Source: Bauldia litoralis (lineage in GTDB: Bacteria > Pseudomonadota > Alphaproteobacteria > Rhizobiales > Kaistiaceae). From it: a stretch of DNA of 64,000 nt. Below the pieces are notes generated by a model that had not been told where the DNA came from, did no database searches, and saw only the letters and a list, made by a program, of their open reading frames with translations. This document shows positions 18,618 to 26,788 of this stretch, one piece after another. Position numbers and translations under genes: made by a program. The stretch spans positions 496,001 through 560,000 of the forward strand of contig NZ_FMXQ01000002.1 in assembly GCF_900104485.1 (NCBI RefSeq), written 5' to 3'. Within the stretch, counting starts at the first letter, position 1, and every line of letters begins with the position of its first letter.

Positions 18618-19305
18618 CGGGTCGAGGGGCAAACCCGTTCCACCGGTCATCCCCGCGAAGGCGGGGATCCAGTCAACTCAGGCGAGCACAGATGGCAGCA
18701 TCTGGAGCCAGTCCCTTACCCGTCATGGCCGGGCTTCACCACCCGATACTCGGGTCAAGCCCGAAGATGACAACGTTTGGGCCTGGCCCCTCCGCCCCCG
18801 ATTGCGCACGCCTCCCACGTCCCCCCCAACAGTCATGACCGGGCTTAGCCTGGCCATCCATGCCATGACGACGATGCAAACGCCGCTCGTCGACGGTTTT
18901 GGCACCGCAATGACATGATGCCGCGGCATGACGTGGCGAGTGGGCTGGCCGTGCCCCCCTCCACGCCGCTCATCCCCGCGAAAGCGGGACCCAGGCGGCG
19001 TCGGGAATGAATGCGCGTCCGGCAGCGCTGGCTCCCAGCCCTGACGACTGGATCCCCGCTTGCGCGGGGACGAGCGGATAAGGGTCCGCGGCGTGTCCCG
19101 AAGGGCCTGCGAGACCCACCGCGTCTCCCCTCGCCTGTCATCCCCGGCGAGGGCGAAGCCCGAGGGAAGGGGAACCAGTAAACGATGCAGCCGCCGTCCG
19201 CCCCTCGCCGACGCGCCACTGCAGTCACCTCTCTACCGTCATGCAGGGCCTGACCCGGCCTTCCAAGCCAAGACGGTGAGGCAAGCGCCGCCTAGACGAC
19301 CGAGC
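18618..19305. other. repeat-rich gene-free region downstream of uvrA
   Basis: No gene is supported. It is a mosaic of palindromic units such as TCATCCCCGCGAAGGCGGGGATCCAG (18646-18671) and CCCGATACTCGGGTCAAGCCCGAAGATGAC (around 18740-18770). The larger direct repeat 18841-19182 lies within it. The open frames through it arise from high GC content. Confidence 0.65.
18841..19182 (+). repeat. 342-bp direct repeat, left copy
   Basis: Matches 21098-21439 almost throughout. Shared landmarks in the same order are GGGCTT...GGCCATCCA, GGCACCGCAATGACATG, GGCTGGCCGTGCCCCCCTCC, GGCGGCGTCGGGAATGAATG, GCGAGACCCACCGCGTCTCC and AGGGAAGGGGAACCAGTAA. Individual units are palindromic. The two copies bracket the lower-GC island carrying the DUF4041/GIY-YIG gene. 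Confidence 0.85.
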
Positions 19306-19507
19306 CGGCGGAGGATGGCGACCAGTTGCGCCTCACCTGGCTCGAAAGCGGCGGCCCCCCGTCACCAAACCCGCCCAAACCGGCTTCGGCTCCCTCCTCC
19401 TCGAAAACGTCATGAGCCGCCTAATGTCCGGCTCGGTAACCCTCGACTACCGCCCGGAGGGCCTGGAGGCGACGATCCTGATTCCGCTGCCGGCTACCGG
19501 GACTTAG
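19306..19507 (+). pseudogene. 3' remnant of an HWE-family sensor histidine kinase gene
   Basis: The plus strand first reads GDQLRLTWLESGGPP; then, after a one-base frame change in a run of C residues near 19355, it reads VTKPAQTGFGSLLLENVMSRL, then SGSVTLDYRPEGLEATILIPLPATGT and a stop at 19505-19507. The W-E-SGGP-V-P...GFG...L-G-V-L-Y-P-GL string is the C-terminal ATPase end of HWE histidine kinases. No upstream kinase sequence remains. It lies just inside the left direct repeat. Confidence 0.8.
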
Positions 19508-19570
19508 GCTTGGGATAGCGCGCAACGACGGCGAGACCGAGATCAGCTACAGTTACCCATTTTGCCCCGC

Positions 19571-21016
19571 TCAAATTTCAGCTGGGTACTCTTCCTGCGC
19601 CGCAACGGCATGTTCAAATAGCTGGGTTCGTCGCGCGAGCGTTTCCCGGTATTCTTGCGCCTCGACATCTTTAAAGAACGAGGCATCGGGCGCTAGCACG
19701 CGCACTGCCTGCTCGACTTCAGACAAATTTGCTTGGAAAAACTCTTTCCTTAAGTTTTGAGTGTTGATGCGTACGGATTCAAAAACAGAATGAAGGGCAC
19801 TCTCCAAAGCAGCCGCGTCCTCACTGTATATGATTGCGTGGACGTCAAACCTGAATGGAACGCTTGCGTCTCCAAGCTCTCGGATCCGATCTAATGGATC
19901 AAGGCGCCTAGTGAGGCCAATTTTCACAACACCGTCGCCAAACGACCCAATATTGGAGATAATGTAGACCCAACCTATCCGAGTGCGCTCTGCGAGCGCC
20001 TTTGCGCGCTCCGCTCTGGCATGTGCTTCCGCGAGATCGCGCTCAAGTATATGTATCTGATTTTCAAACGCGTCTAGACGATCGCCAACGATGCTGGCCA
20101 CTTCCACCTTCGCTTTTTGCAGTAATGTCGCGTAGTGATTTTCATCCTCCTCGGCCTTCTCCAAATCTCGCTGCAGGCGTTGTTCTTCCCTAGCTTGTCT
20201 GGCTGCCTCGGCCCTCTCCTCCTTCTCTGCCTTAATTTTTTCTCTCTGCTCGTGGGTCAAGCGAAGCTCCTTAAGCTTGCACTCCAAATATTCATAGCTA
20301 ATATTGACTTGAAGAGAAGCATTCATTTTCTCTATTTGTTCATATGCCCTAATAATTCTTTTTTCCATTGAATTGACATTATTCCATCGGGTGTTGGCAA
20401 TCGCCGCCTCGCATTCATTGTTGAAGGCGCGGAGAGTCAATCGGATGCTTCTATTTGTCATCGTTTGACCTTTAGCCTTACTGCCTTCTACCGACCATTC
20501 CGTTGAACAGAACACCGCTTTTTTGTCCGCTGTCATTCGTTTCTGAACTTCACGAACAGATCTTATGGCGACCTTGTATTGTTCGCTGTCCGAGAAATCG
20601 AAATGCGGCTCATAAACGCCTAACTCAGCAAAAGCCAAACGCTCGTCAAATATAGCGACCTCGGTGGCAAGCCGATCGTATATCGCTTTTTTCTCGGAGT
20701 AGGAGGCCCGAAGACTACGTAATTCCGAAGTCGCGGATGATATGTTGGCCTCAATCGACCTTAGTTCTTCATCCAATTTAATCACAGGAGAGAATCTTTG
20801 TCTTATCGACCTAAGGCTGCCTTCTGCTTCGGTGGCTCGACGGTCGGCATCGCGAAAGGCCTCATCGACCCGCTCAGAGGAGCGGGCAGCCGCCTCTTCT
20901 GCTGTTCTCGCTCGCCTTCGAGCCTTGAGCCAAAGATGGGTGCTAATACCCCACAACACAGGGAGTAGGCATACGAGCGCGATGAAGATGCCCACGGTCA
21001 AGTATTCAGTCGTCAC
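19571..21016 (-). CDS. membrane-anchored DUF4041 / GIY-YIG nuclease, candidate phage-defence protein (SNIPE-like)
   Basis: A 481-residue protein. Residues 5-27 form one transmembrane helix (VGIFIALVCLLPVLWGI) followed by a basic stretch, so the rest is probably cytoplasmic. Coiled coil runs from about 35-120. Residues about 125-260 are DUF4041 (GVYEPHFDFSDSEQYKVAIR, RAFNNECEAAI, YLECKLKELRL). A second coiled coil covers 255-345. The C-terminal domain (347-435) is a GIY-YIG relative of the T5orf172/Mug113 type: VYI at 350-352, KIG at 365-367, Arg at 370/371, Glu405 and RKEFF at 423-427. As I recall, the same architecture defines PD-lambda-1/SNIPE, which cuts incoming phage DNA at the membrane. 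Base composition is clearly less GC-rich than its neighbours, and long direct repeats flank it, indicating transfer. The start is a GTG at 21016. Confidence 0.85.
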   Translation of the reverse strand: MTTEYLTVGIFIALVCLLPVLWGISTHLWLKARRRARTAEEAAARSSERVDEAFRDADRRATEAEGSLRSIRQRFSPVIKLDEELRSIEANISSATSELRSLRASYSEKKAIYDRLATEVAIFDERLAFAELGVYEPHFDFSDSEQYKVAIRSVREVQKRMTADKKAVFCSTEWSVEGSKAKGQTMTNRSIRLTLRAFNNECEAAIANTRWNNVNSMEKRIIRAYEQIEKMNASLQVNISYEYLECKLKELRLTHEQREKIKAEKEERAEAARQAREEQRLQRDLEKAEEDENHYATLLQKAKVEVASIVGDRLDAFENQIHILERDLAEAHARAERAKALAERTRIGWVYIISNIGSFGDGVVKIGLTRRLDPLDRIRELGDASVPFRFDVHAIIYSEDAAALESALHSVFESVRINTQNLRKEFFQANLSEVEQAVRVLAPDASFFKDVEAQEYRETLARRTQLFEHAVAAQEEYPAEI

Positions 21017-21097
21017 GTGCCCCCCAATCCATCACATTCAGTTGTATTTGAGCCATTGAACACAACCCGTGGGCGGATCGCTAGGGCGGATTCGCGC

Positions 21098-21439
21098 GGG
21101 CTTGTCCCGGCCATCCACGCCATGACGTTGAAACCAAAGCCGCCCGCTGCCGGCCATGGCACCGCAATGACATGGATGCCCGGGCAAGACGTGGTGTGTG
21201 GCTGGCCGTGCCCCCCTCCACGCCGCTCATCCTCGCGAAAGCGGGGACCCAGGCGGCGTCGGGAATGAATGCGCGGCCGGCAGCGCTGGCGCCCAGCCCT
21301 GAGTGCTGGCCCCCCGCTTTCGCGGGGACGTGCGGGTGAGGATTCGCGGAATGTCCCAAAGGGCCTGCGAGACCCACCGCGTCTCCCCTCGCCTGTCATC
21401 CCCGGCGAGGGCGAAGCCCGAGGGAAGGGGAACCAGTAA
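21098..21439 (+). repeat. 342-bp direct repeat, right copy
   Basis: Counterpart of 18841-19182, same length and unit order, with scattered substitutions. It lies about 80 bases upstream of the GTG start of the DUF4041 gene. The pair could have mediated acquisition, duplication or loss of the intervening 1.9 kb by homologous recombination. Confidence 0.85.
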
Positions 21440-22463
21440 CCGACGCCGGTGCAGAACAAGGCGCGACATCGTTGACTGGATCCCCGCGCTGCGGGGGTGA
21501 CAGTCTGCGTATCCCGTGTGTCGACTGACAACGCGGCGCAACCCCCGGCTCACCGTGAGCACGCGGAGCTGCCGCTTTGCCCACACCACCAGCTACGAAC
21601 CAACACGCCTCCCCGCCCCCCTCCACCGTCATCCTCGGGCTTGACCCGAGGATCGGCCGGGGCAGTGTGAGCCGGGGCAGAATGGTGCCCCCCACAGGCA
21701 AGCGCCAATCGCCCGCTGTCGCGGGAGCGACACCCGATCCTCGGGTCAAGCCCGAGGATGACGGTCGCGTGTGTGACCAGGGCGTGCCACCGCGCGCACC
21801 GCACATCGTGGGCGCGCGGCTCCGCCGCTTTGCCCACTCCACGGCCCGGGGCGATGCGCCAAAACCCGCCATCATCTCCCCGCGCCACTCTACCGGGCAC
21901 AACAAGAATCCCATCCCCCTCGCCCGAACCGGCAGCATACTGCGTCGCATCCCCGCCCATCCGAGGGGCGTCACCGGTGACGGCCAGAGATGCGGGCGGG
22001 GAGCGGCGCCTGCGGCGAGACCACCGGCGGGGAAACCCGAACGGAGAGGACGACGGTCCGAACGCCCCGGGAGGCCTTCGCGAGTATGCCCGCCGGCACT
22101 AGGACCGGCCGTGGGACATGACCCACCTTAAGGGCGACCGCCAGCCGGCGACACGGGGCGCAACCCCGCATCGCCGGTGAAGTCCCCGGAGGGGATCCGG
22201 GGAGCCATCGCAGGATGGTCGGGCGTCCGGAGCGTGAAAGCGGAGTGCCGAAAGTCGCCGCGGCGGGCGCTGGACGAGCGCCCCACTCCGCCACCGGCCC
22301 AGGCCGGCGGCCTGCAGGCGTTCCTTCAGCGCCCGCCACCCCTCGGATGTCCGGGGGACATGAACGGAAAGGATCATGCCCCGGCTCGCCCGCGAGCGCG
22401 GCAACGGTCGCCCCTGCCCGCGCCGCGACGGGCGCGACGCGGGTTCTGCTCCGTAACCGATGG
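21440..22463. other. gene-free region with repeats and potential structured sequence
   Basis: About 1 kb with no gene I can support. The first part contains the inverted repeat at 21625-21765. The second part (about 21980-22460) is extremely GC-rich with several self-complementary segments, for example CGGGGCGCAACCCCG near 22155 and GTCCCCGGAGGGGATCCGGGG near 22181, and no family resemblance in any frame. Confidence 0.6.
21625..21765. repeat. perfect 32-bp inverted repeat with 77-bp spacer
   Basis: Arm 21625-21656 is the exact reverse complement of arm 21734-21765. Each arm contains its own hairpin, CCTCGGGCTTGACCCGAGG. The 77-base interior shows no open frame of interest. A related single unit occurs near 18740. 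It may be a small non-autonomous repeat unit. Confidence 0.8.
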
Positions 22464-22715
22464 TCAGTTCTGCATGACGATGTGCTTGCGCGACATCCAG
22501 CCGGTCGAGCGAAGATAGTTCACCTTGCACCAGTTGCCCTCGCACTTGACGACGGTGAACGGCACGTTCGGCCAGGCCAGGCAGATCGGTTCGTAGTTGA
22601 CGCCGGCGCCGGCCCGGATGTTGACGAACAGGCCGTCGGTCGTGGCGTTGTTGGCAAGCGCCGGCGCGGCAAGGCCGGCAATCATCAGGGCCGCGAGCAT
22701 CGATGAGCGGATCAT
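22464..22715 (-). CDS. secreted bacterial SH3-domain protein
   Basis: An 83-residue exported protein. The signal peptide MIRSSMLAALMIAGLAAPALA is followed by a single bacterial SH3 (SH3b) domain: GLFVNIRAGAGVNYEPICLAWPNVPFTVVKCEGNWCKVNY and GWMSRKHIV. Two cysteines flank the distal loop and may form a disulfide. SH3b domains usually bind peptidoglycan peptides. An AGGAGG ribosome binding site precedes the ATG. It is monocistronic, next to the repeat-rich region. Confidence 0.92.
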   Translation of the reverse strand: MIRSSMLAALMIAGLAAPALANNATTDGLFVNIRAGAGVNYEPICLAWPNVPFTVVKCEGNWCKVNYLRSTGWMSRKHIVMQN

Positions 22716-22950
22716 GGGTTCCTCCTTGATCAGCCCCCCGCATCGCCGTCCAGCGTCTGTCGCACTACCTCGTGGCCGCCCCCGGGATTGCGGCTCTCGG
22801 CGCCGACGCCGTGCCCGAAATCATGCCAAAACGCGGCCGGATTGTCGAGCCGATCGCCACCGGCGCGCTGGTCTCCGACCGCCATTCTTGGCCATCCGCC
22901 ACCACCCGGTTAAGGTCGGCCTCCCGCCTTCTCGCCGTCAGGACATCCCG

Positions 22951-23508
22951 ATGACCGCATCCCCGCAATCGCCCGCGCCGCTGGTGCTTGGCCATGGCGC
23001 CACCGAACTGGAGGTCTTCCTCGAGGCGACCTGCCCCCATTCGAAGCGCGCCTTCGACAAGCTGCAGCCGCTGCTCGATGCCGTCGGACCCGACGCGCTG
23101 ACCATCCAGATCCGCTTCGTCCCCCAGAGCTGGCACCTTTATTCCGGCGTCGTCACCCGGGCGATCCTTGCCGCAAGCGCCACCGAGGGCGGCGGCGAAG
23201 CCGGGCTGAAGGCGCTGGCCGGCGTCTTCCGCAACCGTGCCGATTTCGAGTTCGACGGCCACCATTCCGGCCCCAACATGAACCGCACCCCGGCCGAGAT
23301 CCTCGCCGCGATTGCCGATCTTGCCGGCGTCGACCTCGCCGAGGCCTGGACCTGGAACACCGTCACCCAGGCGCTGAAGTGGCACATCAAATACGCCCGC
23401 CAGAACGGCATCCACGTCTCGCCGACCTTCATGGTCGACCGCATCGTCCAGCCGGACATGGGCAGCCGCCAGACGATCGAGGACTGGCGCGCCGCCATCG
23501 GCGTCTAG
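22951..23508 (+). CDS. thioredoxin-fold (DsbA-like) protein with CxxS motif
   Basis: A 185-residue cytoplasmic protein. LEVFLEATCPHSKRAFDKL holds the thioredoxin-fold active-site loop with only one cysteine (CPHS), followed by IRFVPQSWHLYSGVVTRA and a late IHVSPTFMVDR with the cis-proline. The CxxS form argues against a dithiol oxidase and suggests a glutaredoxin-like or isomerase-like role. The ATG at 22951 is preferred because the sequence upstream has no family character. It overlaps the convergent sulfotransferase-like gene by 4 bases at the 3' end. Confidence 0.82.
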   Translation: MTASPQSPAPLVLGHGATELEVFLEATCPHSKRAFDKLQPLLDAVGPDALTIQIRFVPQSWHLYSGVVTRAILAASATEGGGEAGLKALAGVFRNRADFEFDGHHSGPNMNRTPAEILAAIADLAGVDLAEAWTWNTVTQALKWHIKYARQNGIHVSPTFMVDRIVQPDMGSRQTIEDWRAAIGV

Positions 23509-24164
23509 GCGCCGCCGTCCGCCGCGCCCGCTTCCTCGGCCGCCCGCTTGGCCTTGAACGTCTCGGTCGTGTTCTCCTGCGGAAACGGCGTCTCCGGCAC
23601 CGGCACGCCGAGGAAGCCGCAGAGCGGTTCCCAGCCCTCGCCCACGGTGTAGACCAGCAGCCGTTCCGGCGGCAGCGCCGCCTTCACCGCCGCGTTGTGC
23701 CGCTCGTAGACCGCGATGCAGTGGTCCCGGTCGGCAGTGTCGCCGGCAAAGGCGTCCTGGTTGACCACCCGGTAGACCATGCGGCCCCAGTTGTCGGTCC
23801 GCTCCGCCCACGGCTTGTCCGGGTTCGGTTTGAAGATCGTCTCCTGCGTCGAGGCATACCATCGCGCGGCGTCGCGCTCGGTGAGGATCACCTTGGCCTC
23901 GGGAAAGTGAGCCGCCAGCTCGCGCCAGTAGACGCAGGCCGGGAAATCCACTGTCGCCCGGTAGTCGTTGAACAGCTCATCCCAGTCCGGCGGACCGTCA
24001 CCGAAGACCGCCGCCGCCCATTTGTCCTTCAGCGCATCGCCGTCTTCGCGCCAGAAGAACTCCGCCATGTGAAAGCACGGATCGAAGCCGAGCTGCTCGA
24101 GCGCCAGCTTCAACGACATGGTTCCCGTCCGGCCAAAGCCGGCGCCAATCACTGAAAGTGCCAT
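23505..24164 (-). CDS. sulfotransferase-family P-loop protein
   Basis: A 219-residue member of the sulfotransferase family found in many proteobacteria and fungi. IGAGFGRTGTMSLKLALEQLG at residues 6-26 is the PAPS 5'-phosphosulfate-binding loop. AKVILTERDAARWYAS at about 110-125 supplies the 3'-phosphate-binding region. The acceptor is unknown, and activity for this family is poorly tested. A GGGGGAA ribosome binding site lies 5 bases before the ATG at 24164. Its last bases overlap the convergent thioredoxin-like gene. Confidence 0.9.
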   Translation of the reverse strand: MALSVIGAGFGRTGTMSLKLALEQLGFDPCFHMAEFFWREDGDALKDKWAAAVFGDGPPDWDELFNDYRATVDFPACVYWRELAAHFPEAKVILTERDAARWYASTQETIFKPNPDKPWAERTDNWGRMVYRVVNQDAFAGDTADRDHCIAVYERHNAAVKAALPPERLLVYTVGEGWEPLCGFLGVPVPETPFPQENTTETFKAKRAAEEAGAADGGA

Positions 24165-24338
24165 GGACGTTCCCCCTTCGATCCCACATCCTATCCGCCG
24201 TTCAGCCGCAAGGGCGACCGCGGAAAAAGACCGGCGGGAAATGCTTATCAGAGCGGGAACCTTCCGGCCGGCTTCCCGTTGGTCTGGTGTCGATCAGGAG
24301 TTCGCCGGTTGCCGCCCCGAAAGAGAACGCAGGAAGCC

Positions 24339-24626
24339 GTGCCTGCCGCACTCTATATTGTCGTCGATGTTGTCCTGTTGGGCGTTGGACTCGCGGTCGT
24401 GTTTCTGGTGCCGCCGATGAGTGACCTCCCGTTGATGTGGATTCCGATCGCGTTGATGGCCAGCGTGGCGTTGACCGTCCCGGTGGCCTGGACGATCTGG
24501 ACCCTGACCCGACCGAAGCCCGTCGCGCCGCCCGCCAGGCCGGCGCCTCCGCCGATTCCGACCCGCCTCCCCGGCCGCGATCCGGCCCGCGAGCGCCGCT
24601 ATCCGCGTCCGATCCGCAACAACTAA
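24339..24626 (+). CDS. small membrane protein, function unknown
   Basis: About 95 residues if started at the GTG at 24339, which has AGGA four bases upstream; a longer in-frame start exists at 24279. Two transmembrane helices are visible (ALYIVVDVVLLGVGLAVVFLV and LMWIPIALMASVALTVPVAWTIWTL). They are followed by a proline/arginine-rich cytoplasmic tail (PPARPAPPPIPTRLPGRDPARER). I do not recognise the family. Opposite-strand frames here look like shadows. It lies upstream of the cold-shock gene. Confidence 0.55.
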   Translation: MPAALYIVVDVVLLGVGLAVVFLVPPMSDLPLMWIPIALMASVALTVPVAWTIWTLTRPKPVAPPARPAPPPIPTRLPGRDPARERRYPRPIRNN

Positions 24627-24650
24627 ATCGCGGGGCTTCCGCGCACCGCA

Positions 24651-24678
24651 TTGTCCTTTGCAGCGCACTCCCCTATAT
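24651..24678 (+). promoter_or_regulatory. sigma70-like promoter candidate for the cold-shock gene
   Basis: TTGTCC at 24651-24656 and CTATAT at 24673-24678 are separated by 16 bases. Transcription from here would give a 5' leader of about 140 nucleotides before the cold-shock ATG, which fits the long regulatory leaders usual for csp mRNAs. Confidence 0.4.
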
Positions 24679-24825
24679 GAGGCGCGTTCCAGATTTTGCT
24701 CTGCCTTGCTGCAGCTACCCCTTCGGGGCCTACCTCAAGACAACGCGAACTCGGATACGATTGGCCGGCGAATGGTCGCCGGCAATGAAGTGACGCACTT
24801 CGCGTTCTCAACAAGGACTACTGAT

Positions 24826-25029
24826 ATGGCTACCGGTACCGTCAAATTCTTCAACACCCAGAAGGGCTTTGGCTTCATCACCCCGACCGACGGATCGAAG
24901 GACGTCTTCGTCCACATCTCCGCGGTCGAGCGCGCTGGCATGCAGACCCTCAACGAGGGCCAGAAGGTCAGCTACGACGTGATCAGCGAGCGCGGCAAGG
25001 ACGCCGCGTCGAACCTTCAGGACGGCTGA
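24826..25029 (+). CDS. cspA: cold-shock protein (CspA family)
   Basis: A 67-residue single-stranded nucleic-acid-binding OB-fold protein. Both RNP motifs are intact: KGFGFI at residues 14-19 and VFVHIS at about 27-32. MATGTVKFFN at the start is the typical alphaproteobacterial beginning. The longer upstream open frame has no family match, so the ATG at 24826 is the start. A strong terminator follows 27 bases downstream. Whether this copy is cold-induced or constitutive cannot be told; Hyphomicrobiales usually carry several paralogs. Confidence 0.97.
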   Translation: MATGTVKFFNTQKGFGFITPTDGSKDVFVHISAVERAGMQTLNEGQKVSYDVISERGKDAASNLQDG

Positions 25030-25055
25030 TTCGCCGCATCTGCTGCGATTCTGCG

Positions 25056-25083
25056 AGCCCGGCGCTCTGCGCCGGGCTTTTTT
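25056..25083 (+). terminator. rho-independent terminator of cspA-like gene
   Basis: AGCCCGGCGC (25056-25065), loop TCT, GCGCCGGGCT (25069-25078), within a run of six T residues (25078-25083). The 10-bp perfect stem and U-tract are textbook. Confidence 0.92.
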
Positions 25084-25109
25084 ACGCCGGAAACCAAGGA
25101 GTTGACCCG

Positions 25110-25313
25110 ATGGCTTTCAGGCCGAACTACAATCAGGCGCGCGGCGATCGCGACCGTGCCAAGCAGCAGAAGAAGCAGGAAAAGCTCCGCCGCCGCGAGG
25201 AAGATGCGGCCCAGCGCAAGATTGATCGCGGCGAGGCGCCCGACACCCAGGACACCGCCGAGACCCCGACAGGGGATGCTCCCGACCCGGCGGGCCCGGT
25301 ACCGACCCAGTAG
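25110..25313 (+). CDS. small basic/charged conserved hypothetical protein
   Basis: A 67-residue protein beginning MAFRPNYNQARGDRDRAKQQKKQEKLRRREEDAAQRK, a highly charged helical segment, followed by an acidic Pro/Asp-rich tail (PDTQDTAETPTGDAPDP). Similar MAFRPNYN proteins occur next to csp genes in related genomes as I recall, but no function is known. The start has an AAGGAG ribosome binding site. It may be co-transcribed with the next small gene, 12 bases downstream. Confidence 0.75.
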   Translation: MAFRPNYNQARGDRDRAKQQKKQEKLRRREEDAAQRKIDRGEAPDTQDTAETPTGDAPDPAGPVPTQ

Positions 25314-25325
25314 AAAGCATCTGAC

Positions 25326-25550
25326 ATGGCCAAGATGAAATCGCGCAGCGAGAGCAGCGTCGTCCTGTTCGACGTCTTTTTCGACGACGGCAGCCGCGCC
25401 TCGAACCGCAAGGTCCCGGCAACGACGATCGGCGGGCTCGACGGCGACGATCCGGCGCTCACCTACCTGACTGAACAGGAACAGAAGATCTCCGAGCTCT
25501 CCGGCAAGCCGGCCCGCGTCATCGACAAGGTCGTGCGGTCGGGCCGCTAG
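25326..25550 (+). CDS. small conserved hypothetical protein
   Basis: A 74-residue soluble protein, MAKMKSRSESSVVLFDVFFDDGSRASNRKVP ... ITALEQ-type C-terminal half (ALTYLTEQEQKISELSGKPARVIDKVVRSG). It looks like a compact alpha/beta protein. I do not recognise a named domain. It lies 12 bases after the previous small gene in the same direction, suggesting one transcript. It ends 20 bases before a convergent aldo/keto reductase gene. Confidence 0.72.
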   Translation: MAKMKSRSESSVVLFDVFFDDGSRASNRKVPATTIGGLDGDDPALTYLTEQEQKISELSGKPARVIDKVVRSGR

Positions 25551-25570
25551 GGCCCGCCCCGACCCTCGCG

Positions 25571-26554
25571 TCAGCTCGGCGGGACATAATTGCGCGTCGC
25601 CTCCGGGTCGTCGTGCTCGACCTCCAGGGTCGACAATTCCTCCCACACCGCATCCGGCACTGGCGTGTTCGCCCAGGCGGCAATCGCGCTGATATGCTCC
25701 GCCTTTCCGACGCCGCAGATTGTCGAGGTGATCCGTGGGTCGCGCATCGAGAATTGCAGCGCTACCGCTCCCGCCGGCACGCCGTGCCGGTCGCAGACCG
25801 CCTCGACCGCGCGTATCGGCGCCAGCATCGCCTCGCTCGCTTCCTGGTAGACGTAGCGCGGGTTGGATGCGCTGCCGGTGGCGAAGACGCCGCCGGCGAA
25901 AGGCGCCGCGTTCAGCACCGCGATCCCCTTGCCATGCGCGAAGTCGATCATCGCATCAGCGTGGCGATTGACCAGCGTGAAGCGGTTGTGGGTGATCATC
26001 GCGTCGAAGGGAAAGCGCTCGAGGATCGGCATCATCACGCTGGTCTTGCCGGCCGCCAGTCCGACCGCGTCGCACAGCCCCTCCTCCTTCATCTTGTAGA
26101 GCTCTTCGATCGCGCCGCCCGGCCGCGTCACCTCGTCGAGGTCCGCCGCATATTCCGGATCGTGGAGATGGAGCAGTTGCACCCGGTCGAGCCCCATCGT
26201 CTCGAGGCTGGCTTCCAGGGAGCGGCGCATCGCGCTCGCGTCGAAGCTGTTCGTCTCCGGGTCGCGGTCGAGCTTGGCCGACAGCACGAAGCCCTCCGGC
26301 AAACCGCCCATCTCACGCACCACCGCGCCGATCCGTTCCTCGGCCCGCCCGGCCCCGTAGTTCCGGGAGGTGTCCATGAAGTTCGACGGCCCGCTGAAGA
26401 TCGCACGCACCGTGTCCTTGCCCTCGTCGGCGGTGATGCCGTGGCCGTAGACCTCCGGCATGCTGCCGATCGGCCCGGTGCCGAAGCAGACTCGCGACAC
26501 CTTGATGCCCGTCTGGCCGAGCTCGGTTTCTTCAATGCGATTCACGTCGTTCAC
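25571..26554 (-). CDS. aldo/keto reductase
   Basis: A 327-residue NAD(P)H-dependent TIM-barrel oxidoreductase. The start VNRIEETELGQTGIKVSRVCFGTGPIGSMP is typical. The catalytic set is recognisable: Asp in NFMDTSRNYGAGRAEERIG with the following Tyr, and the strand-lining VQLLHLHDP. The C-terminal ITSTICGVGKAEHISA replaces the NADP phosphate-binding loop. Substrate not predictable; the L-fucose/pyridoxal-type AKR subgroup is plausible. I prefer the GTG at 26554 with AGGGG upstream; an in-frame longer start at 26662 adds a segment without family character. Confidence 0.9.
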   Translation of the reverse strand: MNDVNRIEETELGQTGIKVSRVCFGTGPIGSMPEVYGHGITADEGKDTVRAIFSGPSNFMDTSRNYGAGRAEERIGAVVREMGGLPEGFVLSAKLDRDPETNSFDASAMRRSLEASLETMGLDRVQLLHLHDPEYAADLDEVTRPGGAIEELYKMKEEGLCDAVGLAAGKTSVMMPILERFPFDAMITHNRFTLVNRHADAMIDFAHGKGIAVLNAAPFAGGVFATGSASNPRYVYQEASEAMLAPIRAVEAVCDRHGVPAGAVALQFSMRDPRITSTICGVGKAEHISAIAAWANTPVPDAVWEELSTLEVEHDDPEATRNYVPPS

Positions 26555-26788
26555 GCCCCTGTTTCCCCCGTTTGTGATTGGCGCATCGTGCGCCGGATTC
26601 GCCCGCCCTGGCAAGCGTTTAGCATGCTGCAGTGACGCTTTCCTCCGGGGATCGTGAAGCATCGTGACCGCAACCGTCTGCGGCGCGATGTAAACTGGTC
26701 ACAGGACATCGGCCGCGGGCCGACGGTCATCCATCCGCGCCCGCCGAGGCCATGATGATGTCCGTGCGGCAACAGGAGGCACCGTCTC

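Noticed and set aside
19060-19518. 152-codon plus-strand frame in the repeat region after uvrA
   Set aside because: It runs through repeat DNA and crosses the kinase remnant in the wrong frame; the remnant is explained by two other frames.
21577-22131. 184-codon plus-strand frame in the gene-free region
   Set aside because: It covers the 32-bp inverted repeat and other palindromes; no ribosome binding site or domain.
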